Positions 27,848 through 38,413 of a DNA stretch of 64,000 bases are shown one piece after another (positions within the stretch are counted from its first letter, which is position 1; the number at the start of each line of letters is the position of its first letter). The DNA comes from Nemertoderma westbladi (taxonomy: Eukaryota; Xenacoelomorpha; Nemertodermatida; Nemertodermatidae): assembly GCA_032718475.1 (NCBI GenBank), contig JAUCBJ010008074.1, positions 19,127-83,126 on the forward strand. Reading direction: 5' to 3'. The notes under the pieces were generated by a model, which was not told the origin of the DNA, did no database searches, and worked only from the letters and a program-made list of their open reading frames with translations. The position numbers and the translations under genes were made by a program.

Positions 27848-28292
27848 GGTGAGGCTGTGGTTGTGGCTGTGGTTGTGGCTGTGGTTGTGGCTGTGGCTGT
27901 GGTTGTGGCTGTTGCTGTGGTTGTGGTTGTGGCTGTGGCTGTGGCTGTGGCTGTGGCTGTGGCTGTGGCTGTGGTTGTGGCTGTGGTTGTGGCTGTGGTT
28001 GTGGCTGTGGTGTGGCTGTGGCTGTGGCTGTGGTTGTGGCTGTGGCTGTGGTTGTGGCTGTGGCTGTGGTTGTGGCTGTGGCTGTGGTTGTGGCTGTGGC
28101 TGTGGCTGTGGCTGTGGTTGTGGCTGTGGTTGTGGCTGTGGCTTGTGGCTGTGGCTGTGGCTGTGGCTGTGGTTGTGGCTGTGGCTGTGGCTGTGGCTGT
28201 GGCTGTGGTCTGTGGCTGTGGCTGTGGCTGTGGCTGTGGCTGTGGTTGTGGCTGTGGCTGTGGCTGTGGTTGTGGATGTGGCTGTGGTTGTG
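27848..28292 (+). repeat. (GGCTGT)n hexanucleotide array, right arm
   Basis: About 445 bp of GGCTGT/GGTTGT, with occasional unit slips near 28010, 28140 and 28208. It is longer than the left-arm copy, which accounts for the arm length difference of 44 bp. Confidence 0.97.
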
Positions 28293-28355
28293 GGGAGTGC
28301 CTCAGGTCTTAAATCAGAGTCTTACAAATTCGAACGTTAACGAACAAATTCAAAC

Positions 28356-28430
28356 GTTGCTGTTCCACCTTGGTGTAGTGGTTGCTTTGAATTCACATCT
28401 CCCGCATGTCATGGGTTCAACCCTCACATG
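28356..28430 (+). other. tRNA-like block, right arm
   Basis: A-box TGGTGTAGTGG (28371-28381) and B-box GGGTTCAACCC (28413-28423) are 31 nt apart. Acceptor ends do not pair, so a functional tRNA is unlikely. Confidence 0.45.
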
Positions 28431-28984
28431 GACTTGACATGTGGTGTTTTGGGTAGGGCTTTGTTGTTGAGCTAATGCATGCGTAAACCGCTTCATAAAG
28501 TACAATATGAAAGAATGCAAACTATTGCAAGAGCAGATGTTTATTCTAATTTCTTGGATGAATTGATGTAATAACGAAGCTATAGGTTTGAATAATTTAA
28601 ACTCTATGGCAGGTCCCATTCACGCAGGCCCCATTCACGCATTGATGTTTGGGTTAGTCATGCTACAGTTAATAAGAGCCTAACGACCGCAGATTATTGA
28701 GGGATGACTCGGGGCCAAACTGGGGCCACTTTATTTTTGTGTGAGGGTAATTTATGTTTTGGGCCTCGATTGCGTCTTTATATTTCATTGTAGAGTATAA
28801 CTCAACAAGGGGTTCCATGGGATGCTTAATCCTTCACGCATGCCATACCAAAAACTATGGTTCTGTTTGAAATGTTAAGGTGGACCTTTCTATATAAATA
28901 AAACCATGTAAAGTTAGATCATTATCTCTAAAAATATTAAGTGAGGTTTTTAAAAGTTTTTTAAAAAGTATATCTCAATAAATT

Positions 28985-29308
28985 TTGTTTTTGTCTTTTG
29001 TTACTATGGAATATTTCATATGTCCTTATGATGCCACACACAGAATTCATTCAGAAAAATATGTTACGCATTTAAGAAAATGTCGTAAGAACTTTTCGAA
29101 TCAAAAAATGGTTCAGTGTCCTTTTCAACCCGCACACAGCTTTAGAGAAGCTGAAAAGGATCACCATTTGCGGTTTTGCGAATATAGGTCCAGGAACTCA
29201 ATTTTTCATATATTAAAAGAACAGAAAAAAGAAGAGAAAAAAGAAGAGAAAGAAGAGAAGAAGGGAGAATGTTCAATGGCGTGGGGAGAAGAGGTGTGGG
29301 ATTATTGA
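28985..29308 (+). CDS. GTSF1-like double CHHC zinc-finger protein, right arm copy
   Basis: Exact mirror copy of 25023-25346, same 107 residues, with both CX5HX9HX3C fingers and the Trp-containing acidic tail. The two genes diverge outward from the centre: right copy on +, left on -. Protein identity of the copies indicates either a very young duplication or arm-to-arm gene conversion. No intron is visible, unlike most host genes, which may point to acquisition from an mRNA (inference). Confidence 0.85.
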   Translation: MFLSFVTMEYFICPYDATHRIHSEKYVTHLRKCRKNFSNQKMVQCPFQPAHSFREAEKDHHLRFCEYRSRNSIFHILKEQKKEEKKEEKEEKKGECSMAWGEEVWDY

Positions 29309-29870
29309 TCACATGGTGTTTGGGTAGGGGTTTGTCTTTGAGTTAATATGCGCGTGGACTGCTTCATAAAGTATAACGCAAAAGAATACAAACTATTGCA
29401 AGAGTAGATGATTATTCTAATTTCTTGGATGAATTGATGTAATAACGAAGCTATGGATTCAAAGGGATTAGTCAAACTGGGGCCACTTTATTTTTGTGTG
29501 AGGGTAATTTATGTTTTGGGTTTCGATTGTGTCTTTTTATTTAATTCTACCTTTACCTATTGTATGGCAAAAATAATACAAATGTATTGTATATTGTATT
29601 GTACTGTACTACGGTTCCTATTGTATTGTATATTTTATCTACTGTACCTACTGTAGTACAATTTATTCATCGCGCGTCCCTATCTGATTGATTTGTATCA
29701 AATTAAATTGCCTTTGGCAACATTATTTGATACAAATCGATTGATTAAACAATTAATTAATTGTTTAATCGACCAATTAATTAATTGATTGATTAATTAA
29801 TGACCTACTTAACACCCAAGGTGTGAAGTGGGACCAAACTGTCGCAGAAGTAGGGTAAACCATTACTACT

Positions 29871-30313
29871 CTTACTGTAATTTCCCACTTACTTACTGTA
29901 ACTTCCCACTTACTTACTGTAACTTCCCACTTACTTACTGTAACTTCCCCCTTACTTACTGTAACTTCCCACTTACTTACTGTAACTTCCCACTTACTTA
30001 CTGTAACTTTCCACTTACATACTGTGTAACTTCCCCTATTACTTACTGTAACTTCCCCCTTACTTACCGTAACTTCCCCCTTACTTACTGTAATTTCCCA
30101 CTTACTTACTGTAACTTCCCACTTACTTACTGTAACTTCCCACTTACTTACTGTAACTTCCCACTTACTTACTGTAACTTCCCACATACTTACTGTAATT
30201 TCCCACTTACTTACTGCAAGTTCCCCCTTACTTACTGTAACTTCCCACTTACTTACTGTAACTTCCCACTTACTTACTGTAACTTCCCACTTACATACTG
30301 TGTAACTTCCCCT
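29871..30313. repeat. 21-bp minisatellite, left remnant
   Basis: About 20 units of TTACTGTAACTTCCCACTTA-type 21-bp repeat. It abuts the palindromic element on the left and the BEL2 LTR on the right. The same repeat resumes at 45369 beyond BEL2. Confidence 0.95.
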
Positions 30314-31617
30314 TGTTGCCGTTATTCCCGACACCATGGGGGAAAACGCCGATGCTGGAGGCGGAATTTTCAGACCACGGGATTCCGGCCAGTCACCGGA
30401 TATTGGGAGTGGAGAAGGAGTCCTTTCTGAGATGCAAGATTGCAATTGAGAAAACGTTGCATTGGTTGGATATAATCTTTTAATGTAACTTTCCTACAGT
30501 TGAATCTTGATTGAGAGTAAGTTGGGCTTCCCCACACCAATATACACCAAATATTCACAATAATATACGAACATATAAATTCCTACAGTACATTAATTAA
30601 TTACCCACTGTTCGCTTTAGATTTTAACCTAACTAATGATCCCCATTTTCCCTCGGTCCTAGTCCCGGTACCGTAGTGTCGGTGTCGGTCGACCCTGTTG
30701 CGTGTCCGTCCCACCCTTCCCGAACCCCAAAGGGATCGGTCATCAGGAAAGCGGTAAGGCTTGGCTAGGGGTCTGTCGGTTCATCGCAGGGTCCCAACCA
30801 CCTAAGCTTTCCGAGTCCCTTTCAGGCTCGTAGTCGCTTCGGTAGCCGAGAAGCTGCTCCGAATAGTCGGTAGGCCAGTAGAGTCCGGTCCTTTGTCTTT
30901 CGACCCCGTTGAGTGTCCGTCCCACCCTTCCCTAACCCCGAAGGGATCGGTCATCAGGAAAGCGGTACGGCTTGGCAAGGGGTCTGTCAGCCTGTTGTGA
31001 GTCCCAACTGTCGGTTGCTTTCTGAGTCCTTATTCAGGCTCGTACTAACGCCAGTCGTGGAACCCACTCCAGGAAGGCAGTCCTCGTCGAACCCTTCCTC
31101 CGTTTAGTCGGTCGATCCGTTGCAAGTCACCGGTGCAGTCGGCAAGCTTTCCGAGTCCTTATTCAGGCTCGTAATAACTGCCGGTGACCAGGGACCGCTA
31201 AGGATCTGTCTGTCGGTTTCCGTCGCAAATCCCTGACACAATCAGCAGACTTTCCGAGTCCTTATTCAGGCTCGTAATAACTGCTGTTGGCCAGGAACCG
31301 CTAAGGGCAGTCCTTGTCCCTAGGCCTAGCGAGTTACCAAATCCACCTCTACAGGCAGCAGGAAGTTGGCTAGGCCTAATAGTATCAGGTAAACCTGAGT
31401 ACTGCTTGATTTTGCCTCCCACCCTTGGCCCTTAAATATCTGATATGAGTCCCGTGCCCCGTAAGTCGCCCCAATATTCGCCCGTGAATCGCACCCAGTC
31501 CATTGAATATACCCAAATTCCATGTTCCCGCACCCAGTACTGATATTGGAATATTCATTATAAATAAATCCAAAAAATATTCAACTCGCGTTATGAAAAG
31601 TTGAAATACCGCGAACA
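30314..31617 (-). repeat. 3' LTR of BEL2
   Basis: 1304 bp with TGTT/AACA termini. It contains fewer copies than the 5' LTR of an internal block with CGTGTCCGTCCCACCC and GGGATCGGTCATC, and four copies of the CGAGTCC...AGGCTCG motif (30811, 31022, 31151, 31254). Confidence 0.92.
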
Positions 31618-31674
31618 GTCCCCCCCAATGACCTTCGTGAGGTCTATCGGTAGATCGAGTTTGCGTAGGTCATT
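31618..31674 (-). promoter_or_regulatory. Stem-loop plus polypurine tract of BEL2
   Basis: On the minus strand the stem AATGACCT (31674-31667) pairs with AGGTCATT (31634-31627) and is followed by GGGGGGGAC and the LTR TGTT. Same design as BEL1 at 11798-11835. Confidence 0.7.
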
Positions 31675-31794
31675 TCCCATATAAAAAACCCAAATTTTAA
31701 TATTGCATAGTCATGATTAATTTTTCCTAGAGTTAGTTTATGTAGATATAAAAATAAATGTTCGATATAAATGTCCATAGAATATCCTGGTCCT

Positions 31795-33579
31795 CTATTT
31801 CTTACTCTGATACGCTTTCCTTCTCTTCGCCCGTCTACTCTCGTCGATCGCCAGTGCAGGTAGGGGAGCGTCAACGTCCATCGCGAGCATCGCTGCAGCT
31901 TGTCTCCTGGCGGCCCTTCCTTTGGATGGTAGCGGGATCATGTCCGTCCGTCTCTCCAACTCGGTAGTGCGTGCCTCTAGAAACCACTTTCCATCACCGA
32001 ATTCTTCTTTGTAGGAGTATAAGCGCCTGAGGATCTCGAAGGGACCGAATAATCCAGCGCTCAATAGTAGATCCACATAATGGAATGGTAGTGTCGATGC
32101 CGTATGGAGGCGTTCTGGGAACGAGAAGTATCCGCACGCCATCTCTTGCGCGACATTTCGAGCGCTTCTCCACACTTTGGTCTTTACGTGGTTATTGGCG
32201 TAGGTTTCAAACATAACCATATTTCCCATAGCTGTTACGTCTTTAGTAGGACACTTTATGTTACAACGGGGACTCGCGGAATGTCCACGGAAACCGCATT
32301 TTGTGCAGAGGTTGTAAAGGGTAGGACAAACCGAAACATCGTGGCCCGATATCGCGCAATAGGGACAGTAAAGTATCCCAAGGAGCTGGAGGCACAAATC
32401 GGTAACCCGATTTCTCCTTCCGCGTGGACACTGTTCCGAACTGCAGTTTCCGCACACCTCCAGTTGCATCTCCCGGCCGAAGAATATCGGGATCGGTACG
32501 CCGGCGTAATACTCCAGCCATCGGTCACTTTTGGGGATACTCGCAGTTGCCGGTAGCCCGCGGAATGCTGGGCTTTGGTGGAATATGTTCTCGCTACGAT
32601 AACCTTCCTTATAGCCCGCCGGTCGCATCCCGGGAGCCTGTTTCTGGCGGTGGATCCACTCGGTTTGTTCGGCATACCATCGGGTAAGTCGCATAGGGTC
32701 TTGTGGAATGGAGGGGGCCATCGCCACAGCCGGTCGGCGAAGGGGTACTGGCGATTTCGTCAGTCTCACTTCCCGGAATCCACGCATGAATTCTGTGGAT
32801 CGCAACCAGGCTAACAGGGTTTGGGTGTCGACGAAGTGACTAATGGTGCTGAGGTCTTCTTGTCGGTTTCTTCCGAAGGGAGCATTGGCGTAGTCATTCC
32901 GGATATCCGCTTTTATATCTGACCCAATCGTAATAACATCGAAATCGAATAGGATCTGTTGGATCTCCGGTGGTAATAACCAGATCGCTCCGGATGTCCG
33001 CACCTCCTGTTTGGGTGTCGAGAAGATCCGACATATTAACACTAGACCGTCTAGGGTTCCGAGGACGACGACTAATGATCGACCGTATTCCTTTGTCCCA
33101 TACTTCTCCTGGTAGTCATCGCGGTTCTGGATGACCGATATACGCTCCTCTCGTAGCGACGTTGTACATTCCGCTAGGTTTCCCCAGTGGGTGAGGTATG
33201 TACTCTTGTCGTCGACGAAACTTTGGCATCGCACCAACGTAATCGCTTTCGAAGTGGGCGTCGCGTTTCCCTCGTTGTCATATATCAAACATCGGGATTT
33301 GTAGACGCTTCGACGGAACGTTTCCCAGAACGTCAACTCCGCTCCTCTGGTTGCCTTTGCGTTCCGAGTTCTTTTCAGGCTCGTACTAGCATCGGACAAC
33401 CAGAGCTCTCGTAGATTACGGGAATCCGGTTCCTCTCGCCCAGAGAATTTAATGATTCGCACATTCTCTGTTATCAGGGCGTTCCATTTCGTATCAAAGT
33501 TAGGAGATCTAGGCTGTGGATATTCCAGTAAATCGAGAGTGTTACGTAATTCGCCGAGAATTTGGCGATTTGAGTCCAT
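31795..33579 (-). CDS. Extra BEL2 protein: DEDD-exonuclease-like region plus CCHC knuckles
   Basis: Encodes 594 aa from ATG 33579. It shows the BEL1 extra-ORF plan in shorter form. Residues 101-104 read DNEG (compare DDEG). An insertion follows, then strands RSLVVVLG and LVLICRIF, then LPPEIQQILFDFDVITIGSDIKAD with D225, then FVDTQTLLAW with D251. The last exonuclease motif region seen in the other copies is not evident. The knuckles include CX2CX4HX4C and CX2CX4HX5C plus an irregular Cys cluster upstream. The C-terminus is basic (RRAKRRKAYQSKK). It stays open over 1785 nt even though gag-pol of the same element is broken. Role unknown; a nucleic-acid-binding accessory protein is plausible. 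Confidence 0.7.
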   Translation of the reverse strand: MDSNRQILGELRNTLDLLEYPQPRSPNFDTKWNALITENVRIIKFSGREEPDSRNLRELWLSDASTSLKRTRNAKATRGAELTFWETFRRSVYKSRCLIYDNEGNATPTSKAITLVRCQSFVDDKSTYLTHWGNLAECTTSLREERISVIQNRDDYQEKYGTKEYGRSLVVVLGTLDGLVLICRIFSTPKQEVRTSGAIWLLPPEIQQILFDFDVITIGSDIKADIRNDYANAPFGRNRQEDLSTISHFVDTQTLLAWLRSTEFMRGFREVRLTKSPVPLRRPAVAMAPSIPQDPMRLTRWYAEQTEWIHRQKQAPGMRPAGYKEGYRSENIFHQSPAFRGLPATASIPKSDRWLEYYAGVPIPIFFGREMQLEVCGNCSSEQCPRGRRNRVTDLCLQLLGILYCPYCAISGHDVSVCPTLYNLCTKCGFRGHSASPRCNIKCPTKDVTAMGNMVMFETYANNHVKTKVWRSARNVAQEMACGYFSFPERLHTASTLPFHYVDLLLSAGLFGPFEILRRLYSYKEEFGDGKWFLEARTTELERRTDMIPLPSKGRAARRQAAAMLAMDVDAPLPALAIDESRRAKRRKAYQSKK

Positions 33580-34776
33580 ATTTTAAATTATGTCCGTTGC
33601 AAATGTACATCAGTTAATTATAAATCCAGAAAGTCTGATTCTATAGTGACTGCAGAATAATTCAGTTTATTATTATTCAGTTTATTATTGCTATATAGGC
33701 ATCTACCATCTTATTGCTACTACATTCAGTATTTACAGTTACTATAGCTATACATTAATATCCAACCAGTTTTTTACTTTTTATGTCCTATTCTTTTTCC
33801 AATTCTTTTCTTTTCTACATTTTATACATTTTTTTGTCTTTTTTCATTTATCATTTATTATTCATTTCACATTTCATTATTTCTTTCCACATTTCATCAT
33901 TTATTTCCACATTTCATCATTTATTTCCACATTTCATCATTTATTTCACATTTATTACACATTTCATTTATTTCCATTTCATCATTGGGGTTATAGCCCC
34001 CCGACTATCATCATTTTGTTATAAGCGCAGCACCAGGGTGCGCATCATTACATTTTCATCATCATATGCGTCATCATTCAGTTTATAGTAGGGTTGTCTG
34101 TTTCTTTTCATCATTTCCAAACTACATTCAACCATCTTCTTTGGGAAATTTTCGTTGTGGAAGGGGTGTTACGCGGCAATCTGGGATCTACAGCTGGGCT
34201 AGTTACACCGCCTATGCCCCAAACTGCACACGTAACGGACAATGAAGACGCTGGAAGTGAAGTCACGTGGAATGCACCAGGGACCCACCAGAATAACACT
34301 CCCAGCAACATAAAGTTCAGCCGACGAAGTCATGTGGGATGGGGTTACGCAACATTCTGGGATCTACAGCTGGACTAGTTACACCGCCTATGCCCCAAAA
34401 TCCACGCAACGGTCCCACCAGAATAACGCGACTGAGAAACATAAAACCTCTATCGACGAAGTCATGTGGATGCACCATGGACCCACCAGAATAACGGGAT
34501 AGAGGGGGTGTTGCGCGGCAATCCAGGATCTACAGCTGGACTAGTTACACCGCCTACCAATAATCCAATGTCGTTGGTCCCGATGACCAAAATCAGGGTA
34601 AACAATACATAAACGACCCTGCGTCAGTCGAAACATCTGCAGGGTGACGCTGGACTCCACATAACACACGAGGAAACACAAATACCATTGCGTGGTTGCA
34701 GTTGGTTTAAGGGGGTTCCATTACTCATTGTCAGTAAATCACGTTTTAAAGAGTTTGTCAACAGGATGAGAAGGGT
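33580..34776 (-). other. BEL2 spacer between pol and the extra ORF
   Basis: No gene. About 33840-33980 holds ATTTCATCATTTATTTCCAC repeats. About 34140-34560 holds three tandem units of ~170 bp sharing GGGATCTACAGCTGG and TAGTTACACCGCCTA. The position equals that of the hairpin array in BEL1. Confidence 0.7.
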
Positions 34777-36576
34777 TTAAACGGGTTTAGCATTGTCACC
34801 AATGTCTGCAGCAGGATCCGTAGTAGGGAACTTATCACCTCTCGTGGAGTCACCACTGCCATTGCCTTCGAGAAGGCACAGCTTCTGGATAGGGCGTTGG
34901 TAGTGGCCCTTTGCCGTTCGTATCGTCACAGTCCTCGCAAGTCCCTCTTTGCTCGCTTGTATTGCCACGACTCGCGCCACAGGCCAGTGGACGCGGTCTT
35001 TAAGGTCTTCCTTAACTAGCACCATGTCGCCAACTGCGACATTCCTGTAGGTGTTATTCCACTTCCTCCTGGTCCGGAGGGTTATGAGGTACTCCTGGGC
35101 ACAGATTCTCCACCAATGCGCTGCCAACACTTGGGCCTTCTTCCAGTTTGTATGTCTCGCGATATCGTTGGGATCCGGAAACATTGTCTCTGGGAGAACA
35201 TGAGTTTTAGGTCTCCCCAGTAGGTGGTTAGGAGTAAGGGGCTCCAGGTCTGTGGGGTCGTCGCGGATAGGGACAATGGGTCGGTTGTTCAGGGTAGCCG
35301 TGATCTCACAGAATGTTGTGCGGAGGGTGTCATGGTTTACCCGGGTGTCTCCTAGAGCGACGCGCATGGATCGTTTCACTAGGTCGATCAGTTTCTCCCA
35401 TACCCCGCTCGTATGGGGTGCTAAGGGGGTCTGGAAGTGCCACTGTATCTGGTGTTCCTTCCAGACTTGGGATGCGGTGTTATCGGTAAACCATCCCTCG
35501 ATCGCCTCTCTGCTCGCTGGGTATTTGACTTTGTATTCAACCGGGGCATTTGCCATCCGGGTATTCAGTCGAATCAGTCCGTCCTCTCCCATCATTGGTC
35601 TCAGTTGGTAGACTGGGCTGTCCGGTTTCAAGATCTTGCCCGCACTGAGTTGTTCCCACTCATCGGGGAAACTTTCTCTCTGGACATATCCAACGATACA
35701 CTTCTCCGCGATAATGAGTTCTTGTATGCTCCGTTTAACTATCGGCTTGTTGTCTTTCCACCGTAGGAAATTGCGAAGGGTTATAATGTGGTGGACGAGC
35801 CGTCTCATTGATGAAGTTCGCTCGATCAACAGATGTAAGGACGCCGCTGGTTGAGTGATCGTCGCGACGTTATAGTGCCTGCCCGAGTCCTTTGCAGGCT
35901 CGGTCAGACAACTATAAATTTCCACTGCGTTGCTTCTATGGACTTTACGGATCTCTTTGTCGTCCTCGGAGTATTTTCTGCTATCGAGTTCGGGATCGAA
36001 TCGGGTACTCCATGTTAATTGTGGTTGTTGTAGGAATTCCGGGCCTGTAAGCCAGAGTTTACTCTTACCGAGTTGTTTTGGGGTGGCGCCTCGGCTTGAT
36101 AAGTCCGCTGGATTTTCTTTCCCGTTCACGTGGTGCCACTGTTCTCGGCCGGTACACTGTTTTATCTCCGTGGCTCGGTTCGCTACAAACGTGGTGTGAC
36201 GCCGTGATGGAGAGTGGAGATAGTAGAGGACGATACTCGAATCGACCCAGAAGTGTTGAGATTCGATGGGGATTCGTAGGTTCCGCATGACCATGCGGTT
36301 CTGTCTCACTGCCCAAACCGCAGCCTGTAGCTCAAGTCTTGGAATCGTTGCTACGAATTCCCCGGATACTGTCTTAGCTTTAGAAAATAAGAAGCTCGTA
36401 TCGCCATTTCCATCATTGCTTAGTCTTCTTAAGAAGGTGACTACGCCGATTCCGGTATTCAAAGCATCCGAGAAGGTATGGAGCTGGAAGATATCGGTGG
36501 GTAGTTTATCGAGGAAGAACGGTCGAGGGATCGCATAAGATGTAGGTGTTCGAGCTGTTCCGTCCATTTTCTCCAT
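34777..36576 (-). pseudogene. pol: BEL2 RNase H-integrase fragment with integrase deletion
   Basis: 599 codons remain open. The start carries RNase H (HTFSDA, KLELQAA-like RLELQAAVWA, then DSSIVL). It then reaches the linker RMANAPVEYKVKYP and jumps, at about 35515, directly to WHFQTPLAPHTSGVWEKLI. The H2C2 finger and the first two integrase Asp are missing compared with BEL1; only the Glu region and the DUF5641-like end remain. The copy cannot encode active integrase. It is out of frame with the upstream RT segment. Confidence 0.88.
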
Positions 36577-38413
36577 TTGACACTGAGGTGTGGGGGGAGT
36601 TCTTCATCCCATCCTAGTCCTTCTATCCACATTTCTTTAATCAGATTCATTCCGGCCAAGGTTACCGGAGATATGAAATTTAGTGGGTCGAATATTGCAC
36701 TTTTTATCGACAAACATCCCCTTTTCGTCATAGGCTTGGGTAGGGGGTTATATTTGAAAATGAATTCGTCTGATTCTATATCCCATTCGATACCGAGTAC
36801 ATGGTGTTCCACATCCTCGGAATACATTTTGTTGTTGTCCAGTCGGATGTCCTCCGGAAACTTTTCCATAAGTTTCTTGTCGTGGGATCTGAACTTCACG
36901 AGCGGAAAACCTCCTTTCTTTAAACATTCTACCATCCCCATTGCTAGCTGAAATGCCTCGTCGACATTATCTGCGCCGGCGCATCCGTCGTCCACGTAGA
37001 AGCATCGTCGGATGGTTTCTATGACGGTTGGAGGGAACTCGTTTTCGCACATAGTTGCCGTTTTCTTCAGCATGTCACTACATGCTACCGGCGAGTCCTT
37101 AGCACCGAAGATCCTGACGATCATGCGCATTACGTCTATATCCTTCATTGTAAGTTGACTAATCTCCTGTTGAGTTAATGTTTTATCCGTCCATAGTATA
37201 CGTAGACAGTCTGAGTCTCTGGGTAGCGTACGGACCTGGTGAAACATGGCTTTAATGTCGCAGGTGAATGCTATCTGGTTTTCCCTGAACCTGATCAACA
37301 CGCCAATGAGTGTACTGTATATGTTGGGCCCCGTGTAAAGCTGGCTGTTCAGGGATTCGCCTTGATACATAGCGGCGGCATCATTGACTACTCGGATTTT
37401 ACCACCCTTCCGGGCTTCTACCACATAGTGGGTTGGAAGATAATATGTTCTGTTACCCCCTTGCAGTTCATTCCGGGGTACCATTTCTGCTAATCCATCC
37501 TCGAGATATCCTTTGATTACAGTATTATATTTCTCCTTTATCTCGGGTTGGTCATTCAGCCGGCGTAAGATCCCCTTAAGTCGCCTAAGGGCCATGTTGG
37601 CGTTATTTGCCATTGGTTTATTTGGGTCCTTCCATAACATGGGTGAACTCCAGTGTCCGTCTTTGAACGTGGCCTGGTCTAGGACGTCCATACAATATTG
37701 ATCCTCTTCGGACGGGTTTTCGTCCTTTTCAGCGAACTCTTGGGTCTCTAGATTAAAGTATTTAGTCATCTCTTGCTGGGTTTTCTCTGTCTCGAGAAAC
37801 AAATCCTCGTCAATGTCTGTAGCTGAACAATAACCCACGGATGTTGCATTCTCTTTAATCTGACATTTAGGAAGGTATGTATAGGTGTCAGTAGTCTCTT
37901 TCTTGATGCCGCAGAGTGTCCATCCCATTATTGTTCGTTCGGCGTAAAAGCCGTCATCCTGCTTTATAGATCGGGCGACGTCTCCGGTGTGTATGTGTAA
38001 TTCCGGTGTATCAAGTCCGATCAGTAGGGTGATGCGGTTTACATCCAACGGCGGGCACCTTAGGTCTACATCGTCTCGGTCCAACTGTATGAGGGGGGCG
38101 TACTCGGCTGATTGTCGGAACCACACTCGTAGGTTGGTGTGTACCAAGGCGTTCTCGATGGTCAGCTTAACTGTCTCGTAGCCCTTCATTACTACTTCCA
38201 TCTGGAGCTGCACCTCCCCGGATTCTACCTCTCTATGGTCGGTGATAGTTTGTATGGGCCGTTTGCAAGGTTCATAGTCTAGGCCGAGTTGCTCAAGGAA
38301 ATCCCAGTCGATGATGGTTCCGTCCGATCCGTTATCAAGGAACGCGAGCGTCGTCAAGGATTTGCCGACCCCTTGAATTCTTACTGGGATTACTTTGGCA
38401 AAGACCATGTAAC
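36459..38413 (-). pseudogene. pol: BEL2 protease-reverse transcriptase fragment
   Basis: The frame resumes right after the nested LINE (the open frame itself extends to 38471). It shows a protease-like FLDNGSD motif (DNGS instead of DSGA). It then carries an RT with IRVVNDAAA, FTCDIKAMFHQV (first catalytic Asp) and FYVDDG. It ends in a frameshift near 36540, before RNase H. RT residues look intact, but the product is disconnected from gag by the LINE and from RNase H by the shift. Confidence 0.88.

Larger units (their letters stand above)
24461..29870. mobile_element. Large palindromic (foldback-type) element carrying GTSF1-like genes
   Basis: The arms are 24461-26561 and 27726-29870, reverse complements of each other, with a 1164-bp centre. 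Paired positions sum to 54331 across the outer ~1.5 kb without an indel, and only rare substitutions were seen by eye (for example near 24550). A 44-bp length difference lies in the CCACAG tract. The arms contain the GTSF1-like gene, an internal diverged direct repeat (24801-25020 and 25556-25897), a tRNA-like block and the hexanucleotide array. The outer end AGTAGTAATGGTTTACC is followed by AATTAATT-rich palindromes. No transposase and no convincing target-site duplication. This could be a foldback transposon, a non-autonomous derivative of a larger element, or an inverted duplication. Confidence 0.8.

Noticed and set aside
25894-28437. Trp/Leu, Val/Ala and Cys/Gly repeat proteins in the palindromic arms
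   Set aside because: Translations of the (GGCTGT)n array in different frames, not genes.
24461-29870. Palindrome as a pure assembly or chimeric-read artefact
   Set aside because: The arms differ by substitutions and by 44 bp in the hexanucleotide array, and a unique 1.16-kb centre separates them. An artefact would give identical arms. Confirmation by spanning reads would still be useful.
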